Source: Isochrysis galbana
Lineage: Eukaryota > Haptophyta > Isochrysidales > Isochrysidaceae
DNA length: 64,000 nucleotides
Assembly (NCBI GenBank): GCA_018136815.1
Contig: CM030940.1
Coordinates: forward strand, 1,763,501 to 1,827,500
Direction: 5' to 3'
Shown here: piece after piece, positions 22,641 to 35,100 of the stretch
How the letters are laid out: each line of letters starts with the position of its first letter
How positions within the stretch are numbered: position 1 is the first letter of the stretch
Made by a program: the position numbers and the translations under genes
Notes under the pieces: model-generated
Database searches by the model: none
The model's input: only the letters and a program-made list of their open reading frames with translations
What the model was told of the DNA's origin: nothing

Positions 22641-22664
22641 ACCCCATCTCCTAGCCTCTTCTCC

Positions 22665-22673
22665 ATATAAAAA
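22665..22673 (+). promoter_or_regulatory. Possible TATA box upstream of CCT4
   Basis: TATAAAAAC lies 386 bp before the CCT4 start. It is followed by a C/T-rich leader and an upstream ATG at 22,759 (MSHSIITG, then microsatellite-coded residues). If transcription starts here, the leader contains a small upstream frame. No initiator can be confirmed by eye. Confidence 0.4.
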
Positions 22674-22779
22674 CAGCACCCATCCCATATTCCCCAACGC
22701 ACTCCGTCAGACACCTCATTTTTCTCCCTTCACACCTCACAACTTCTCTGTAAACACAATGTCCCATTCCATCATCACA

Positions 22780-22980
22780 GGGCAGCTTTCACTCTCTTTG
22801 CAGCCTCTCTCTCTTTCGCCTCTCTCTCTCTCTCTTCCCCCCCCCCCCTCCGCCCCCCCCCCCCCCCCCCCCCCCCGCGCGCCTCCCCCCGACTCGCGCC
22901 CCCCCCGCGCGCTCTCTCTCTCTCTCTCCCCCCCCCTCCCCCTCCCCCCTTCCCCCCCCCTTCCCTCCCTCTTCTCTTCT
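22780..22980. repeat. CT/C-rich tract in the CCT4 leader
   Basis: (CT)n interleaved with C-runs, within 300 bp upstream of the start codon. Similar tracts fill the first CCT4 intron (about 23,165-23,300). Confidence 0.85.
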
Positions 22981-23050
22981 TGTCACACCCCCGTTTTTTC
23001 ACCTCTCCACCGCTCCTCCTCTGCCCGTCTCCTCACCCCTTCCCCTCGCC

Positions 23051-25000
23051 ATGGCGCCTACCAAGATCGGCGGCAGCGGAGCCACGCGCAAGGCGTCCGA
23101 TCGCGCGCAAGAGAGGAGGTGCACGCGCCAACGCGCGAGACCGCCCTACACAACCTACAATTCCTCCCCCCCATCTCCCTCTCCTTCCCTCCCTCCCTCC
23201 CTCCCTCCCAAGGCTGCGAGCCGTGCCTCCGCTCTCTCTGTTTCTCTCTCTCTGTCTCTCTCTCTCTCTCTCCCTCCCTACCTCCCTCCCTCCCTCTCGC
23301 TGGATTGCCGCTGCATGAAGGTCTGCGACAAGGCCCATCCAACTCCCCCCCCCCTCCCCCACCTTCCTCCCGCCTTGCAGTGTGCGTGAGAGCAACATCA
23401 TCGCCGCAAGGGCCGTCGCTGACGCCGTGCGCACCTCACTCGGACCGCGAGGCATGGACAAGATGGTGCGACGCGCGCGCGGCTCACGCACCCGGCTGCA
23501 TCACCCCCTTCCCCTTGCCTGCGCGCCCACCCAACGCTCCTACTTTCCCGCCTCCAGATCTCGTCACCTGGCGGCGATGTCATCATCACGAATGACGGCG
23601 CGACCATCCTGAAGCAGATGGAGGTGGCGCACCCAACAGCCAAGATGCTGGTTGACCTGTCCAAATCGCAGGACGTGGAGGCAGGTGACGGCACGACTAC
23701 CGTCACCGTCATTGCTGGCGCCCTCCTGAATCAAGCCGAGATCCTGCTGCGCAAGGGCATCCACCCGACCGTCATCTCGGAGGCCTTCCTGCTCGCCGCA
23801 CACAAGTCTGAGGAGATCCTCAAAAGCATGTCGATCCCTGTCGACCTGAACGACAAGGAGCAGTTGATCAAGGCAGCGGCGACGTCTCTGAACTCCAAGG
23901 TCATCTCTAATAACTCGTCGCTCCTCGCTCCCCTCGCCGTCGAAGCGCTACATGCTGTGATAGACCCGCTGACCGCGACGAATGTCGATCTACGCGACAT
24001 TGCGACTGTCAAGAAGCTGGGCGGCACGATCGACGACACCGAGCTGGTGCCCGGTCTCATCTTCACACAGAAGGCTTCTCACGCTGCCGGCGGTCCCACC
24101 AGGGTGACCAACGCCAAGATCGGCCTCATCCAGTTCTGCCTCTCCGCGCCCAAGACGGATATTGAGCAGAACGTCACCATCTCGGACTACACGCAGATGG
24201 ACCGCATCCTCAAAGAGGAGCGCAAGTACATCCTCGACATGTGCAAGAAAGTACAGAAGTCGGGTTGCAACGTGCTCCTAATCCAAAAGTCCATCCTGCG
24301 CGACGCTGTCACCGATCTCTCGCTCCACTTTCTCGCCAAGATGAAGATCCTTGTCGTCAAGGACATCGAGCGTGACGACGTCGAGTTCATCTGCAAGACG
24401 TGTGGCTGTCTGCCCATCGCCAACATCGACACCTTCCACCCAGAGAAGCTTGGCCGCGCCGACCTAGTGCAGGAGGTGTCGACGGGCGACGGCAAGATTG
24501 TGCGTGTGACGGGCGTGCCCAACGCCGGCAAGACGGTGACAATCCTGTGCAAGGCATCTAACCAGCTTGTTCTCGACGAATCGGAGCGCTCACTCCACGA
24601 CGCGCTGTGCGTCCTGCGCTGCCTTGTCAAGAAGCGCTTCCTCACCCCGGGCGGCGGTGCGCCAGAGATGCGGATCTCATATGAGCTTTCGAAGTGGGCC
24701 GATACGCTGCTAGGAATGCACTCCTACTGCGTCCGTGCCTTTGCTGAGGCGATGGAGGTGGTGCCGTACACGCTCGCAGAGAACGCAGGCCTCGACGCCA
24801 TCCAGGTGGTGACCGAGCTACGCAACAGGCATGCGGCGGGCGAGATGGCCGCAGGCATCAACGTGCGCAAGGGCAAGGTGACTAACATCCTCGAGGAAAA
24901 TGTCCTCGTACCGCTGCTCGTGCACACGTCGGCCGTCTCGCTCGCGACCGAGTGTGTGCGCCTCATTTTAAAGATTGATGATGTCGTTATCACGCGGTGA
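23051..25000 (+). CDS. CCT4: CCT/TRiC chaperonin delta subunit
   Basis: Three exons, 23051..23118, 23381..23465 and 23558..25000, use GT-AG introns and give 531 residues, close to the usual length of about 530-540. The product is one subunit of the eight-subunit cytosolic chaperonin that folds actin, tubulin and other proteins using ATP. Signature segments are [41 protein letters not shown], the nucleotide motif [38 protein letters not shown] and GGGAPEM, with the terminal KIDDVV.TR. These favour delta over the other seven subunits. The start gives [21 protein letters not shown], a plausible N-terminus. Exon 1 ends at AGGAG|GTGCAC, the join that restores the frame. Introns are short and packed with CT microsatellite and C-runs. 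Confidence 0.95.
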
Positions 25001-25422
25001 GCACCTAGCACGAGCGGGGGACACCGGTAGGGTGTGGCCCTAGAGACATGACGCGCGGCACCAGTGTGCACGCGGCCGGGCCGAACGGACTGCCCCGCGG
25101 CCGCCGCAGTGCACATATTTGTGCGCCTCGAATGCTGCGCCCTGGAAAGGAAAGTTGTCCTTTCATTGTTGTGGGTTGAGTGGTTGGTTGGCTGGCCGGA
25201 TGTTGCGTGGTGGCGCGATGGGCGCTCTACAGAGAGGCAGATAGGGAGAGCGAGTTGTGCAAATCTGCAGACAGCGTGGAAGAGACGGTGGTGCCTCGGT
25301 GTTGGGTGCTGCGGCCCAAAAGGCGAGAGCGCTAGCTTGAGGCGAGAGAGGGGTGGATCCCTTACCAAGCTGCATTGGGCCAGCTAGCGGACGGAAGGGG
25401 AAGGGGCGGCAGCCTATGTAAA
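25001..25422. other. CCT4 3' flank, no gene seen
   Basis: Frames on both strands are short and lack recognisable features. The inverted words GGAAAGGAAAG..CTTTCATT near 25,145-25,165 are weak. Confidence 0.4.
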
Positions 25423-25520
25423 AAGACTTAATCGACAACCGCTACTTGCATGGCGTGAGGCAGAATGCTTCTGTTACTCCTACCCGCCCTAACTGTCCAC
25501 ACCCTCTGTTGCGGGTAAGG
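25423..25520 (-). repeat. LINE 3' tail on the minus strand
   Basis: The reverse complement carries GTTAGGGCGGGTAGGAG, a CTGCCTCACGCCATGCAAGTAGCGG block and a terminal T-run, matching the 3' end of the LINE at 30,743-30,826. It is the tail of an extremely truncated insertion pointing away from the larger element to its right. Confidence 0.55.
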
Positions 25521-26028
25521 GGGAGCATTCCACGCGACACACTCTATTCTTGGAGCGTGTCTCGGGAACACTCTCCTCACTCCTCACTGTGCGGTGCACT
25601 CTATTCTAAGAGCGCCCCCTCCCCTTTCCCGCCCCGCTCCTCGCTCCCTTCCCTCTTGTCGCGGGTAGGGGGGGTTGTTCATACCTCTTCGCAACTTTCC
25701 CGCCATTAGGTTTCCTCGCGTGACCCCCCTTCGTTGTCTAGTTCCGTATCACGCTCACCTTTCCCGCCCGCTCCCGATAGGATCGTCCCCTCACGTCCCT
25801 CTTTCCCAATTCTCGCCTCGTCCCTCCTTCCCTCTCTCCCCGTTCCCACTGAGTGTTTTCCGCCCACTGTCGTCTCTTTCTTTTCCCGCGCGTTCTCTCC
25901 TTTCCCCCCCCCCCCGCGTGTCTTCTCTCGTTCCGGTAGCTTTTGTACGCTCAGCGCTATCGCTTGAGCGCTCCTGTGGCCTCCTGCCTTGTGTGCTCTT
26001 CGTCCTCGTTCTCGTCTCGCGTGACCGC

Positions 26029-29000
26029 ATGCCGGTCGAGGTCCCTCGCTCGTCCTCAGCTCCTCCGTTGCGTGCCTCCCATGTGTCCGGTGGCCCGTGC
26101 CCCATGTCTCTGGACTGTACCTCACATGTTACATACATCAATCCTCTTGCCCCCACATGCAACACAGCCACAGCTCCACTCCATCCCACACATGGTAGCG
26201 GAGGCGTACCGATCACGCCTTGCCACTCACGCCCACCCCTCTTCGCTTCCCACACCACCCCCTGTCCGCCAGCTCCGACCGGTCCCCACCCTTTGCAGCC
26301 TCCTCAATTCTTCCAACCATGTCAGCCTTTCCAGACCTCTCATCCAACTCACTACCATCCAGTTGCACCCAAGCCGCACCAACCAAACGGACACGCCCTT
26401 GCGCCCTTCTCCTCCCTCTCTCCTCCTCCGGTCGCCTCCAACGATCCTCCTCCCGCCGCCTTACCATTCCAATACCCACCTACTTGCCAGACCAATTTCC
26501 AGCCCAACTTCCACCAAATGTCCCACCAACCATCACCTCCTCAATTCGCACCGGTCTACCACCACCAAACCGCACCGGACCCCACAATTCTCCCCTCGCC
26601 GGCTCAACCGCACTTCTACTCACCCCTGCCCAACTCCCTCGGCTTCTGCCCCGCCGTCTACCCTATCGCTCATCCAACCACACAAACCACGTATCCGCTC
26701 CCTTCTGTTTTCACGCCTCACTCCATCCCACCTCTCGATCTCGACAACGACGACTTCATTGCCGCCATCGCCCGGAAGCTCTACCACCTCGGCTCTCCCC
26801 ACTCCGCCTCCTTAGCCTCCCCGACCCCACCGCGCCCCGCCGCCCCGCCTCAACATCCCCGACACGTCCACCCCCATCCCCAAATCCCAGACACGCTCGT
26901 ACCAGCGACACCACCGGACCCACCCCTATCGTCGCCCTTTTTCACCCCGTCGCGACCCCCGCCCCCACCGCCGCCTCCACCACCGCCGCCACTACCGCCG
27001 CCACTACCGCCCCAACCACCCCCACCCCCTCCTCCTAATCCCGTCCCTTCTCTCCCCCCCCCGGACAACTACAACCTCTACTTCGACCCGCTCGATTTTA
27101 ACAATCACCCCGCCGACAAACCACCACGTCTCATCTCTCTTCCCCCCGGCTCCACTTCGGTCCTCGCATACGATCTCGACCCCGACTCGTACCACTCATG
27201 GCTTCGCCGCCTCTCAACTCGCTGCATCCTCGCACACGAACCGTTCCGCCCTTTCCTCCGACAGCCCCTCTCTACCCCCACCCTCCCCTCCGAACGCCTC
27301 CTCGATCGTTCCCTCTCTTCCATAATCCTGGACTGCCTCTCGCCCACCGCCACTCGAGTCGCTAACTTCCTAGAGGACTGTCCCGAACGAGACATGGACA
27401 GCGGCCGCGCACTCCTCTCCCGGATCGAAACCTCCATGTCCACGCTAACCGGAGCCGCCGCCGAAGACGCCGAGGAAGCCTTCCTCGCCTTCCGTCCTTT
27501 CTCCATCGGCATGTCACCAGACGAAGCACATCGCGCCGCACAAATCGCCATCACTCGATACCGCCGCCTCCCCTCCTTCAACCCAACCGACTCCCTCGCC
27601 CTCCACCGCATGCTCATTCGCAAACTCCCGGATGCCATCGCCCCCCGCCGCACACAAGCCCTCCGCGAACTTAGCGAGGCTCACATCCGCGGCCACATCG
27701 CCTGGACCATGCCACAGCTCATCGCCACGCTCGCCTTGTGGCTTCGCCCTTCCCCCCCCTCCCCTTCTGCCTTCACCGCCACAACGCCGTCGCCTCCCGA
27801 CCCCACCTCCCCCTCCGAACCTGACCCTACCGCTCACGTCGCCTCCGTCAATCTACGACCCACACGTTCGCACCGCCCCCCCGCCTGCTTCGTCTGCGGC
27901 AAACCGTCGTGCAACTCCCGCTCGTGCCCTCTCCGCTGCCCTACGTGCGGCGACAAGTTTTGCGTTGGCGCACGTCCCGCCACCGCCTGCGTAATCCACG
28001 CCGCCACGCCGCCCAACCCCCGAACCCTCACCAACGCCCTCGGCGAACCGCTACCTACACGCTTCTACGAGCACCTCGCGCGCCTCTGGGTCGAACGTCA
28101 CCATCCGGCCTTCGGCCCTGGTTACTCTAGATGGCTAGCGCTTTTAACTAACATGGATTCACTTCCGATCAGGTGGATCAAGGCTAATGGAAGACGTAGC
28201 AATCCCTTCACGATACATTGCGGCATGCCCCAAGGGTGCCCGCTATCGCCCCTAGCTTTTCTCCTAGTGGCCGAAGGCCTGACGCGCTTAGTCAACGCCG
28301 ACCCTGAGATGAAGGGAATCACGATAGGACCTAGAGAGTTAAGGCTTTCGCAGTTCGCGGACGACACGCAAATTTTAGCGAACTCCTACGAGTCATTGGA
28401 GAGGGCGATGCACATTTTAGAAAGCTACGGAGCCGCCACCGGGGCTAGGGTGAACAAAAGCAAGAGCATACTAATACGAATGGGATCACTTACGGGGGCG
28501 CGGGTCCCAGAGGCGCTAGCGTATCTTAAAACACTCGGCGAGGGCGAATATGCTACCATACTAGGAGTCCCATTCTGGGAAGGACTAGACAATGACTCCT
28601 TTTGGGAGAAGCTTTACGCAAAGCTTAAGAAGAAGGTCGCAGCATGGAAAGGATTGACGAGTCTCTCTATTCATGGAAGGACGCTACTAGTGAACTTCAT
28701 AATATACGGGGCGCCGAGATATTGGCTGTCCACGTCCACCCCTCCGGCGTGGTTCATGGAGGCCATAGACTCGGACGTTCAAACCATACTATGGGATAGG
28801 TCCCCCCGACTACAAGCGGACGAGTTAGGCTCCTCGCAAGAGGGCAGAAAATGGATAACTTTTCCGACGTACCCCAGAGTAGGGACGAGCGAAGACGGGC
28901 CCCTATTGGGGGTTGGACTACTCCCCATGGCCGAACACACGCGAGCGCTTCAAGCGATATGGATAATCCGGTACCTCAACCCGTCCATGGCGGAATGGAA

Positions 29001-30519
29001 AACAGTCTTAGATCAATGGTTCAGCCGCACCCCCTTAGGGCGATCGGCAGTCTTTTCGAAGGTCGACTCGAAGAGCCTCACGGCTAGCATTCGCGGTAAT
29101 AACACGCTCCCGGCCTTTTGGAAGCATGCGCTTGAGAATTTTAGACGGATTAAATTCCTTAGGGAAGAATTCACACGGGAAGGAACTCAGGGCACCCCGA
29201 TATGGCACGACCTTTTCCACAAACCTCCGGCGATTCACTATTCACATAGGTCGAAATGGGAGTCTCTACAGACAGTTATCGTACATAATACTATTAACCC
29301 GGGTACAGGGGACATATACACTACAGAGGAATGCGCGGCTTACTTGCCGGACGGAGAACGCTGGATGCGCCATAGAGGAAAGTACATATCGGTAGGCCCC
29401 TTTCTTAAGTCGTGGGAAAAGATATCTGAATGGACTAGATCAAGACTAGTGAATACCACATTCGACTATATAGACCTTCTCAGAAAACAAGCGAAGCCCC
29501 CGCCCCCGGCTCCGGAGGAGCAAGAGTTAGTCCCCCAAGAAGATCCGGACGCACACGATTTAGGCGACATTCTGGTCGACAAAGACCATAACTTTTATCT
29601 GCGCCGAAGGGGCGACTACCACAAAGTCCAGCTCAACGTTATGGGAGAGCCCCACATCCACGAGCGAATCAGCCCGCAACTATTGCCCGACGAGCTATAC
29701 ACTCCGCTGAAGTGGGGACGAGCGTACGACGGCCCGGCGGAAACGGCGTATCCGATACCCCAAGAATACACGCTAAAAGGCACGCATACAACGCTAGAGG
29801 ATGTAAGTGTCAGGGTCTTGACTAAAGCGTTCCTCGCATTGAGGAAAACAAAAGCACAAAAATCCACGCTAAGATGGGAAAAAAGGCTACCGGTCCTCTC
29901 GGGAAAGTGGAAACAAGTATCGCAATTGTATAAATACAACTTTTTAACGCCTAGAGACTCTTATTTGCATTTCAAGCATGTCCTACATAGAAGGATAGCT
30001 ACGGCGAACCGTTTTGCTGACGATCCAACATGCCGCTTTTGCGGCATAGCCCCTGAGAGTTCCACTCACCTGGCCTCATGTATCGCGACGGAGCCCGTCT
30101 TTGAATTCATAGAAGGACTTCTGGGGATTAGCCTTAGGCCGGGATCCGAAACAGCCCAACGTCTTTTCTGTTATCAGGTGGATAGACCGCACCCCTCCTC
30201 AGGATACTTAGGTATCCTGGCGTGGAGGTACATCCTAACCGACTTCTACAACATCCAGTATGGCAACTCGGACGGCAGGTCCGTTAAGTCGATTTTAAGA
30301 GCGACACTTACGAGATACCACCTGCTAGTAACGGCGAAAGTCGGTTTCTTTCAGAGGCTAAAAAAACAACGAGAGAATATGGGGTTACACGCCCCGAGCA
30401 ACAAACATATTAAGAAGATGGTAAGCCCGCTGTACACGGTGGACAAGGATTTCAACATAGGAACATCGGAGGACCTCCTACAAGCGGCAAGGGGTCTGGA
30501 CCTGCGACACATCACCTAA
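26029..30519 (+). mobile_element. gag-like region fused in frame to truncated LINE RT
   Basis: One uninterrupted frame of about 1,496 codons starts at ATG 26,029 (the frame is open from 25,675). Residues 1-700 are Pro/His-rich, then gag-like helices (RALLSRIETSMSTL..YRRLPSFNP), then a Cys-rich cluster (CFVCGKPSC and CPTCGDKFC). At about 28,125 base composition changes abruptly from C-rich to mixed. The rest is the C-terminal two thirds of a non-LTR reverse transcriptase: GMPQGCPLSPLAFLL (motif B), FADDTQI (motif C), a maturase-like region, and a C-terminal zinc finger CRFC..H..C. Motif A and any endonuclease are missing, so it cannot encode an active RT. Most likely a 5'-truncated LINE inserted into a retrotransposon gag gene and kept the frame. 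An internal deletion of one element is the alternative. Confidence 0.8.
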
Positions 30520-30826
30520 AGTAGCTTAACCTCTTAGTCGGAATCACAGCGCTTATTAAAGAGGAGCCTAAGAGATTTAAGTGAGGATAACCTGAGCAAA
30601 CACCGACACAAAGGACGAACCACAGTCTCCCGCCCCCTTCTCTCCAACTCCTGGCCGAAGCAGCGCGCGCGGCCTCCCCGGAACCAGCTTCTCCGAAAAT
30701 GAGGGAACTGGGAAAGGGGAAGGGGGTTGTTAGGGGTTAAGGTCGGGTAGTAGGGAGGTACACTAGCACACTGCCTCACGCCGCACACGTAGCGGGGAAT
30801 TTTAAGAAGATTTTTTTTTTCTCTGG
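30520..30826 (+). repeat. LINE 3' UTR ending in a T-run
   Basis: It runs from the RT stop to AATTTTAAGAAGATTTTTTTTTT. The last 85 bp (GGTCGGGTAGTAGGGAGGT, CACACTGCCTCAC, GTAGCGG) recur at 57,350-57,440 and, degenerate, at 1,160-1,275 and 25,423-25,520. The terminal motif TTAAGAAG plus a T-run is shared with the other LINE subfamily. It may be the signal recognised during target-primed reverse transcription. Confidence 0.75.
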
Positions 30827-30839
30827 AGAGTTTGTACGT

Positions 30840-31233
30840 TGTGATGAGGTGGATGTGGTGCCCATAGGGGCCACCCGGCCTCGGGCCGCGCTGCCGGAGC
30901 AGCGCGGCCCTTGCCAGGGCGAGAGGGGCCTCTGCCATAAGGCATGCCCAATGGAAGGGTGGCTGCATGGGCCTGGCATTGGTGGGGTGTTGCCAGCAGC
31001 CTGCTGCCCCCCATGGGGGAGACCAGCATGGCTGCCATAGGTGGTGTGGCCGGGGCCACGGGCCGTGTGGCGCGATCGGAGTCGCACGCACCTGCTCGGC
31101 CTCGGTGGGCGGACGCGGCCGCTTCGACAGCGGCTGCTCCATGGGCACTGGTGGGGCGCCCTCGGCGGGGGGCCCGAAGGAGAGGGGAGTCGCGGCGGCG
31201 CGCTCCATCGCGTCTAAGTATAAACTTAGTTGG
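30840..31233 (+). mobile_element. Family X element, copy C
   Basis: The right 190 bp closely match 58,862-59,054. They end GGCGCGCTCCATCGCGTC, then stem CTAAGT (31,214-31,219) / ACTTAG (31,224-31,229), then TTGG. On the minus strand the same sequence reads as a peptide MERAAATPLSFGPPAEG..., similar in both copies. The element therefore either codes on that strand or is simply a recent duplicate. The left boundary is unclear. It abuts the LINE tail at 30,826. Confidence 0.65.
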
Positions 31234-31236
31234 CAA

Positions 31237-32148
31237 TGGGAGGGAGAAGAAGGTGGAGAGGAAGTGGCGTCAATGAGCGGCGGGCGAGGGGGGAGGGGGG
31301 CCGTGCGGGTGGGGCGGCAGTGTCGAAATGCGCGGGGTGTCAGAATGCGCGGGAGAAGTGGCGAGCGCGGAGGGAGAGGGGCAGTTCTGAAAGCGCGCAC
31401 CAGGCTCTTGACAATAAAGCGATCGCTTTCAAAGGAAGTCGATCAATTTTCTTTGGAGGGAAACCAACATGGGATATCATGAGATATCGTGATTTCAACG
31501 ATATATCCACCCTGCCCCAAATCGAGTGAATGGAGTCAGACCACGTGTGTGTTTCAACATGTGAAGTGTCAAGTTGACTCAAGCTGATAATGAAAGGTGT
31601 TAACAGGGATGGGGATAATTGAACGCTTTTGGTCTGTGCATACATGATAAATTGTATATGTCGCGTGTGGTGACGAGCGGTGAGGCGTATATCCGGGCTA
31701 TGTGAGCCCCCCCCCCCCGTTTGATATTCCCCTTCCCGGTATGAAGCAACAATAATGGGGATAGGGATAGGGGTGGTGAGTGGTGAGACCCAATGAACGC
31801 TTCTTGCCTGCCCAATCATGTAGCACAATTGCTCACTCTACACATCAACGTACGCTACCACAGACCACGGTTTCTTTCATCGGAATGTTGGTGCTTGGTG
31901 CCTAGCGTTAGCTGGTTTGACAACAGCTTCTCCATGCCTCCATCCCTTCCTCCCGGCTACGTATCAAGCCAATCCCATGCGTTGCTAGCGCCCATCCCAA
32001 ATAGCTCGCGATGAGGTGTAAAAGCACGGGTGTCCGCAAGGTTCCCTCGGTGACCTATCTGCACTCTAGGGACCCACCCCGCTTGAGCACGACACTTGCG
32101 TTCACACCCCTGCGCTGGCGATGTTGTGACATCCATGCCTTAGTGTAG
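31237..32148. other. Intergenic DNA with a shared 46-bp sequence
   Basis: No gene is supported. The hairpin ATATCGT/ACGATAT occurs at 31,484-31,504. The segment 31,591-31,637, reverse complemented, matches 49,001-49,047 with about two differences, while flanks do not match. A C-run at 31,710 and GGGATAGGGATAGGGG at about 31,756 are low-complexity. Confidence 0.5.
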
Positions 32149-35100
32149 CTAGTGGCTGGCGGTCGCCAACTGCACGAACTCGGTGATAGCCTCCTTGATG
32201 GTAGACTTCCAAGGAGTCATGTCGGCGCCGAGTTTGGCGCTAATCTTTTCCTTGATTTGGTTACGCGTGAGTGAGAGCGCATTATCACCCGCTTTGCGAA
32301 GCACGGCTCGGACCTGCAAATTCGTGGGCAGCCGATAATCAGCGTAGGCAATAGTGTTCAGTAAGTGTACATGCGCAGTTGTGCTTGAATGTGGACGATT
32401 GGGCCGGGGAGGTGCCGTGGGTAGCAACGCACAGCCTTCGCAACAAGTTTGGCGTCGATCTTGGCCACCGTCTTAGCCTCATGCTTCTGCCCGGACGTCG
32501 AGGTCACCGGCGATCCCCGCGATGCCACCGAGGCGTTCGCTTTATTCGACGGAACATTGACACGCATTTGGACCGGTGCAGCATCGCCACTCCTCTGACG
32601 ACTGGACGTTGCACTCGAAACATCGCTGCGCCCTGTTGGGCGCGAGGCCTCCTTCGCTTCAACGTTATTGCGCGCCTCCGACTCTTCCATTGCGCCTCCG
32701 TCGCCCACCGCCCTGCGCTTAGCTATGTTAGCACCCTCGATGTAGTCGCCCGCCGGGCGTTTCTTCGCGGGCGGTGAGCGCTGGCCTCGCGCTGAGGACG
32801 GGGAGGAGCCGTAGGCGGCATGTTCATGGGCTTCGGATCCCGTCACGGCTTGCGGCGTGAGTGGCGTCTTGCTGGTGGCTCGAGACATCGTCGCATCGTG
32901 CCGGTGAGCGTCGATCCCAGCCGTCGTTTTGCCCAACTTCAAAGTGTGTTCAGCCGCATCTACAGTAGGATGGGACTTTCTTTGCTTGGCCAACCGCTTC
33001 AGCTCTCTCTTGCGCTGTGCGGTGCCGTCAGAGTCGTCAGAGTCAGTCTGGTACCTGGAGAGGAGGCGGGCGAGAGGGGGGTTCGAGGCGTTGGAATAAC
33101 CTGATACATGGGTGGAGAAAGGCATTCGCGGATGAGAGAGCTTGAATAACTACTCACTCCATCCACGAGGGCGGCTTCCATGCCGGAAGCGCGGCTGCGG
33201 CCTCGGCCGCCTCGCGCTCTGCTTGGCGCTTCTGCTTGGCGTCGCGCTTCGCCTTCTTGGCATTAGCTTGATTACGAGCGAAGCGAGAAGACGAGAGCCG
33301 CACCTCGCGCTGCTTGGAAAGTGGCACGCCAATCGTGGAGAGCGCCTGCGCGAGGGGCGCGGGTATGAAAGAGTGCGCAAGAAGGGGTTGCACGCGCGAA
33401 CGGCTGTTGATACTTGAGATTTTACCGCCGCCTCACCTGTTCTTTTAGCTGAGCACCGCCCTGCGAAACGGTCCACTCATCACCCGAGAAAATATCATCC
33501 TCATCCCTTGCAAAGCGCTTGGTGCCTGCTGCCTTTGGTCTTTTACCTTCCGTATCAGCTGGCTTCTCCAAGCGGACTCCATCGCATATCTCGTCAAGGG
33601 TCCAATTCTCTTTGCCATCTGCCTCACCCATCTTTTGGCAATGCTTTTGCTCATTATTCGCTACAAGCAAGTCGTCCAATGAAAGACCCTCACGCTCGTC
33701 CGCTCGCAAGAGGCGCGCATCATCCGCAAGCAATATCTCGTCCAGAGTAGATGCCTCGTCCATCACAATCGTCTCAGCGCATGCACTGACTGACTTGCCG
33801 CTTGCCAAGATTGATTCACTATCGGACGGCGTGCGAAGCGATGGAGCCCGATGCCGGCGCACGGCCGGGGCGTCCTCGTCGGAACTGGCATCAGTGGGCA
33901 TCAGGGCGGCACGCTTGGATGGTACCTGTTCGGCTGCAACCTTCGATCCATGGCGTCGCTGAGGGGCATGCGATTCCTTGGTCTTGGATTTGGCGTCGAC
34001 GCTAGAACCATCGGCACCCGCTGCAGCTTCTGAACCTGGAGCTGGAGCTGACCGCCGCCGCACAGCTGGGTCATCGTCCTCAGAGCTGTCGGCTGCGTCA
34101 GCCATCGCGGCGGCAGCGCGTCGTCGAGCGGCCGCCTTAGGCGCCGCCACCTTACGCCTCTTAGATGGAACAGCCCCTGCTTCCGCCTTGGACGTGGTCT
34201 TAGCATTTGATGGCTCCTTGCGCCTTGCCTTTGGAGGTGGGCGTAAAGGCGCTTCATCTTCCTCGCTTGTGTCAACGAGTGCCGCCGCGGCGGCCGCGGC
34301 AGCCGCAGCGGCCGCAGCGGCCGCGGCCTCGTGCAGCTTGCGCGCGCGGAATTCCCTGATGCGCTTGCGGGCTGAGCCCAAGTTCTCCTCGGGCTCCCAA
34401 GTGTCAGCCTCCGGCCCGAAACCCAACCAGCGTACTAAATACTGCTTCTTACTCCTCACACGTCGCTCGTCCAAGATCTCGGACACCTCGAACTCTGTCT
34501 CCACCGCTCGATGGGTGACATTTGAAATCGAGGGTGTACGACTCTTCACTGAACGTGAAGACGGAGTACCCTTCTTGGTGGTGGCCGGCGAGGAGCCGGT
34601 AGCCCCGCCCTTCTCGCCATTGCCATCGGCCTGGACAGCCGCGACAGAAGCTTCAGCCGCAGCCTCAGCTGCCTTCTCCGTTGTTGGAGGCATAGCGCTC
34701 GAGCTCGAGATCCCACGACCACTCGCGGAAGTCGACGGGAGCTTGCTCTTCGCGGTCGTCAGCGGGGAGCCACTATTTCTGGCCTCCTCATCACTGCTAT
34801 CAGCTGCAACTGAAGCGGCCGAAGCCTTGACCGCCGCCTCCAGCGCGGTGGGAGCGGCGCTTGAGCTCGAGTGGAAAGGACTCTTTGCTGAGCGTGGAAG
34901 CGAAGTGCCAGGCCGAGATCCGCTCTTCCCGGATTCCTCATCACTGCTATCGGCTGCGACTGCGGCGGCCGCGGCTTTTGCCGCCGCCTCGGCCTTGAAA
35001 TCAGCGGCCACAAACATGCCCTCCTCGTCGTCATCGTCTTCCCCGGAGTCCACCAGCCATTTGGGTACAGTACGCTGACGCTGCGGACGATTGGAAGCAG

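Noticed and set aside
22759-23595. Open frame from the upstream ATG through the CCT4 leader and first exons
   Set aside because: Composed of Ser/Leu/Pro from CT repeats and out of frame with the CCT4 exons. At most it is a short upstream frame.
25791-27653. Several minus-strand frames opposite the gag-like region
   Set aside because: G/A-rich complements of the C-rich coding strand with Arg/Gly composition. They lack any motif.
30534-31400. 288-codon minus-strand frame
   Set aside because: It runs through a LINE 3' UTR and a family X element. Only the MERAAATPLSF part is shared with another copy, so I treat it as mobile-element sequence and not a host gene.
33978-35078. 366-codon plus-strand frame opposite the J-domain gene
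   Set aside because: Ala/Ser shadow of the repetitive Ala/Ser/Glu coding strand. The minus-strand gene has supported domains and introns.
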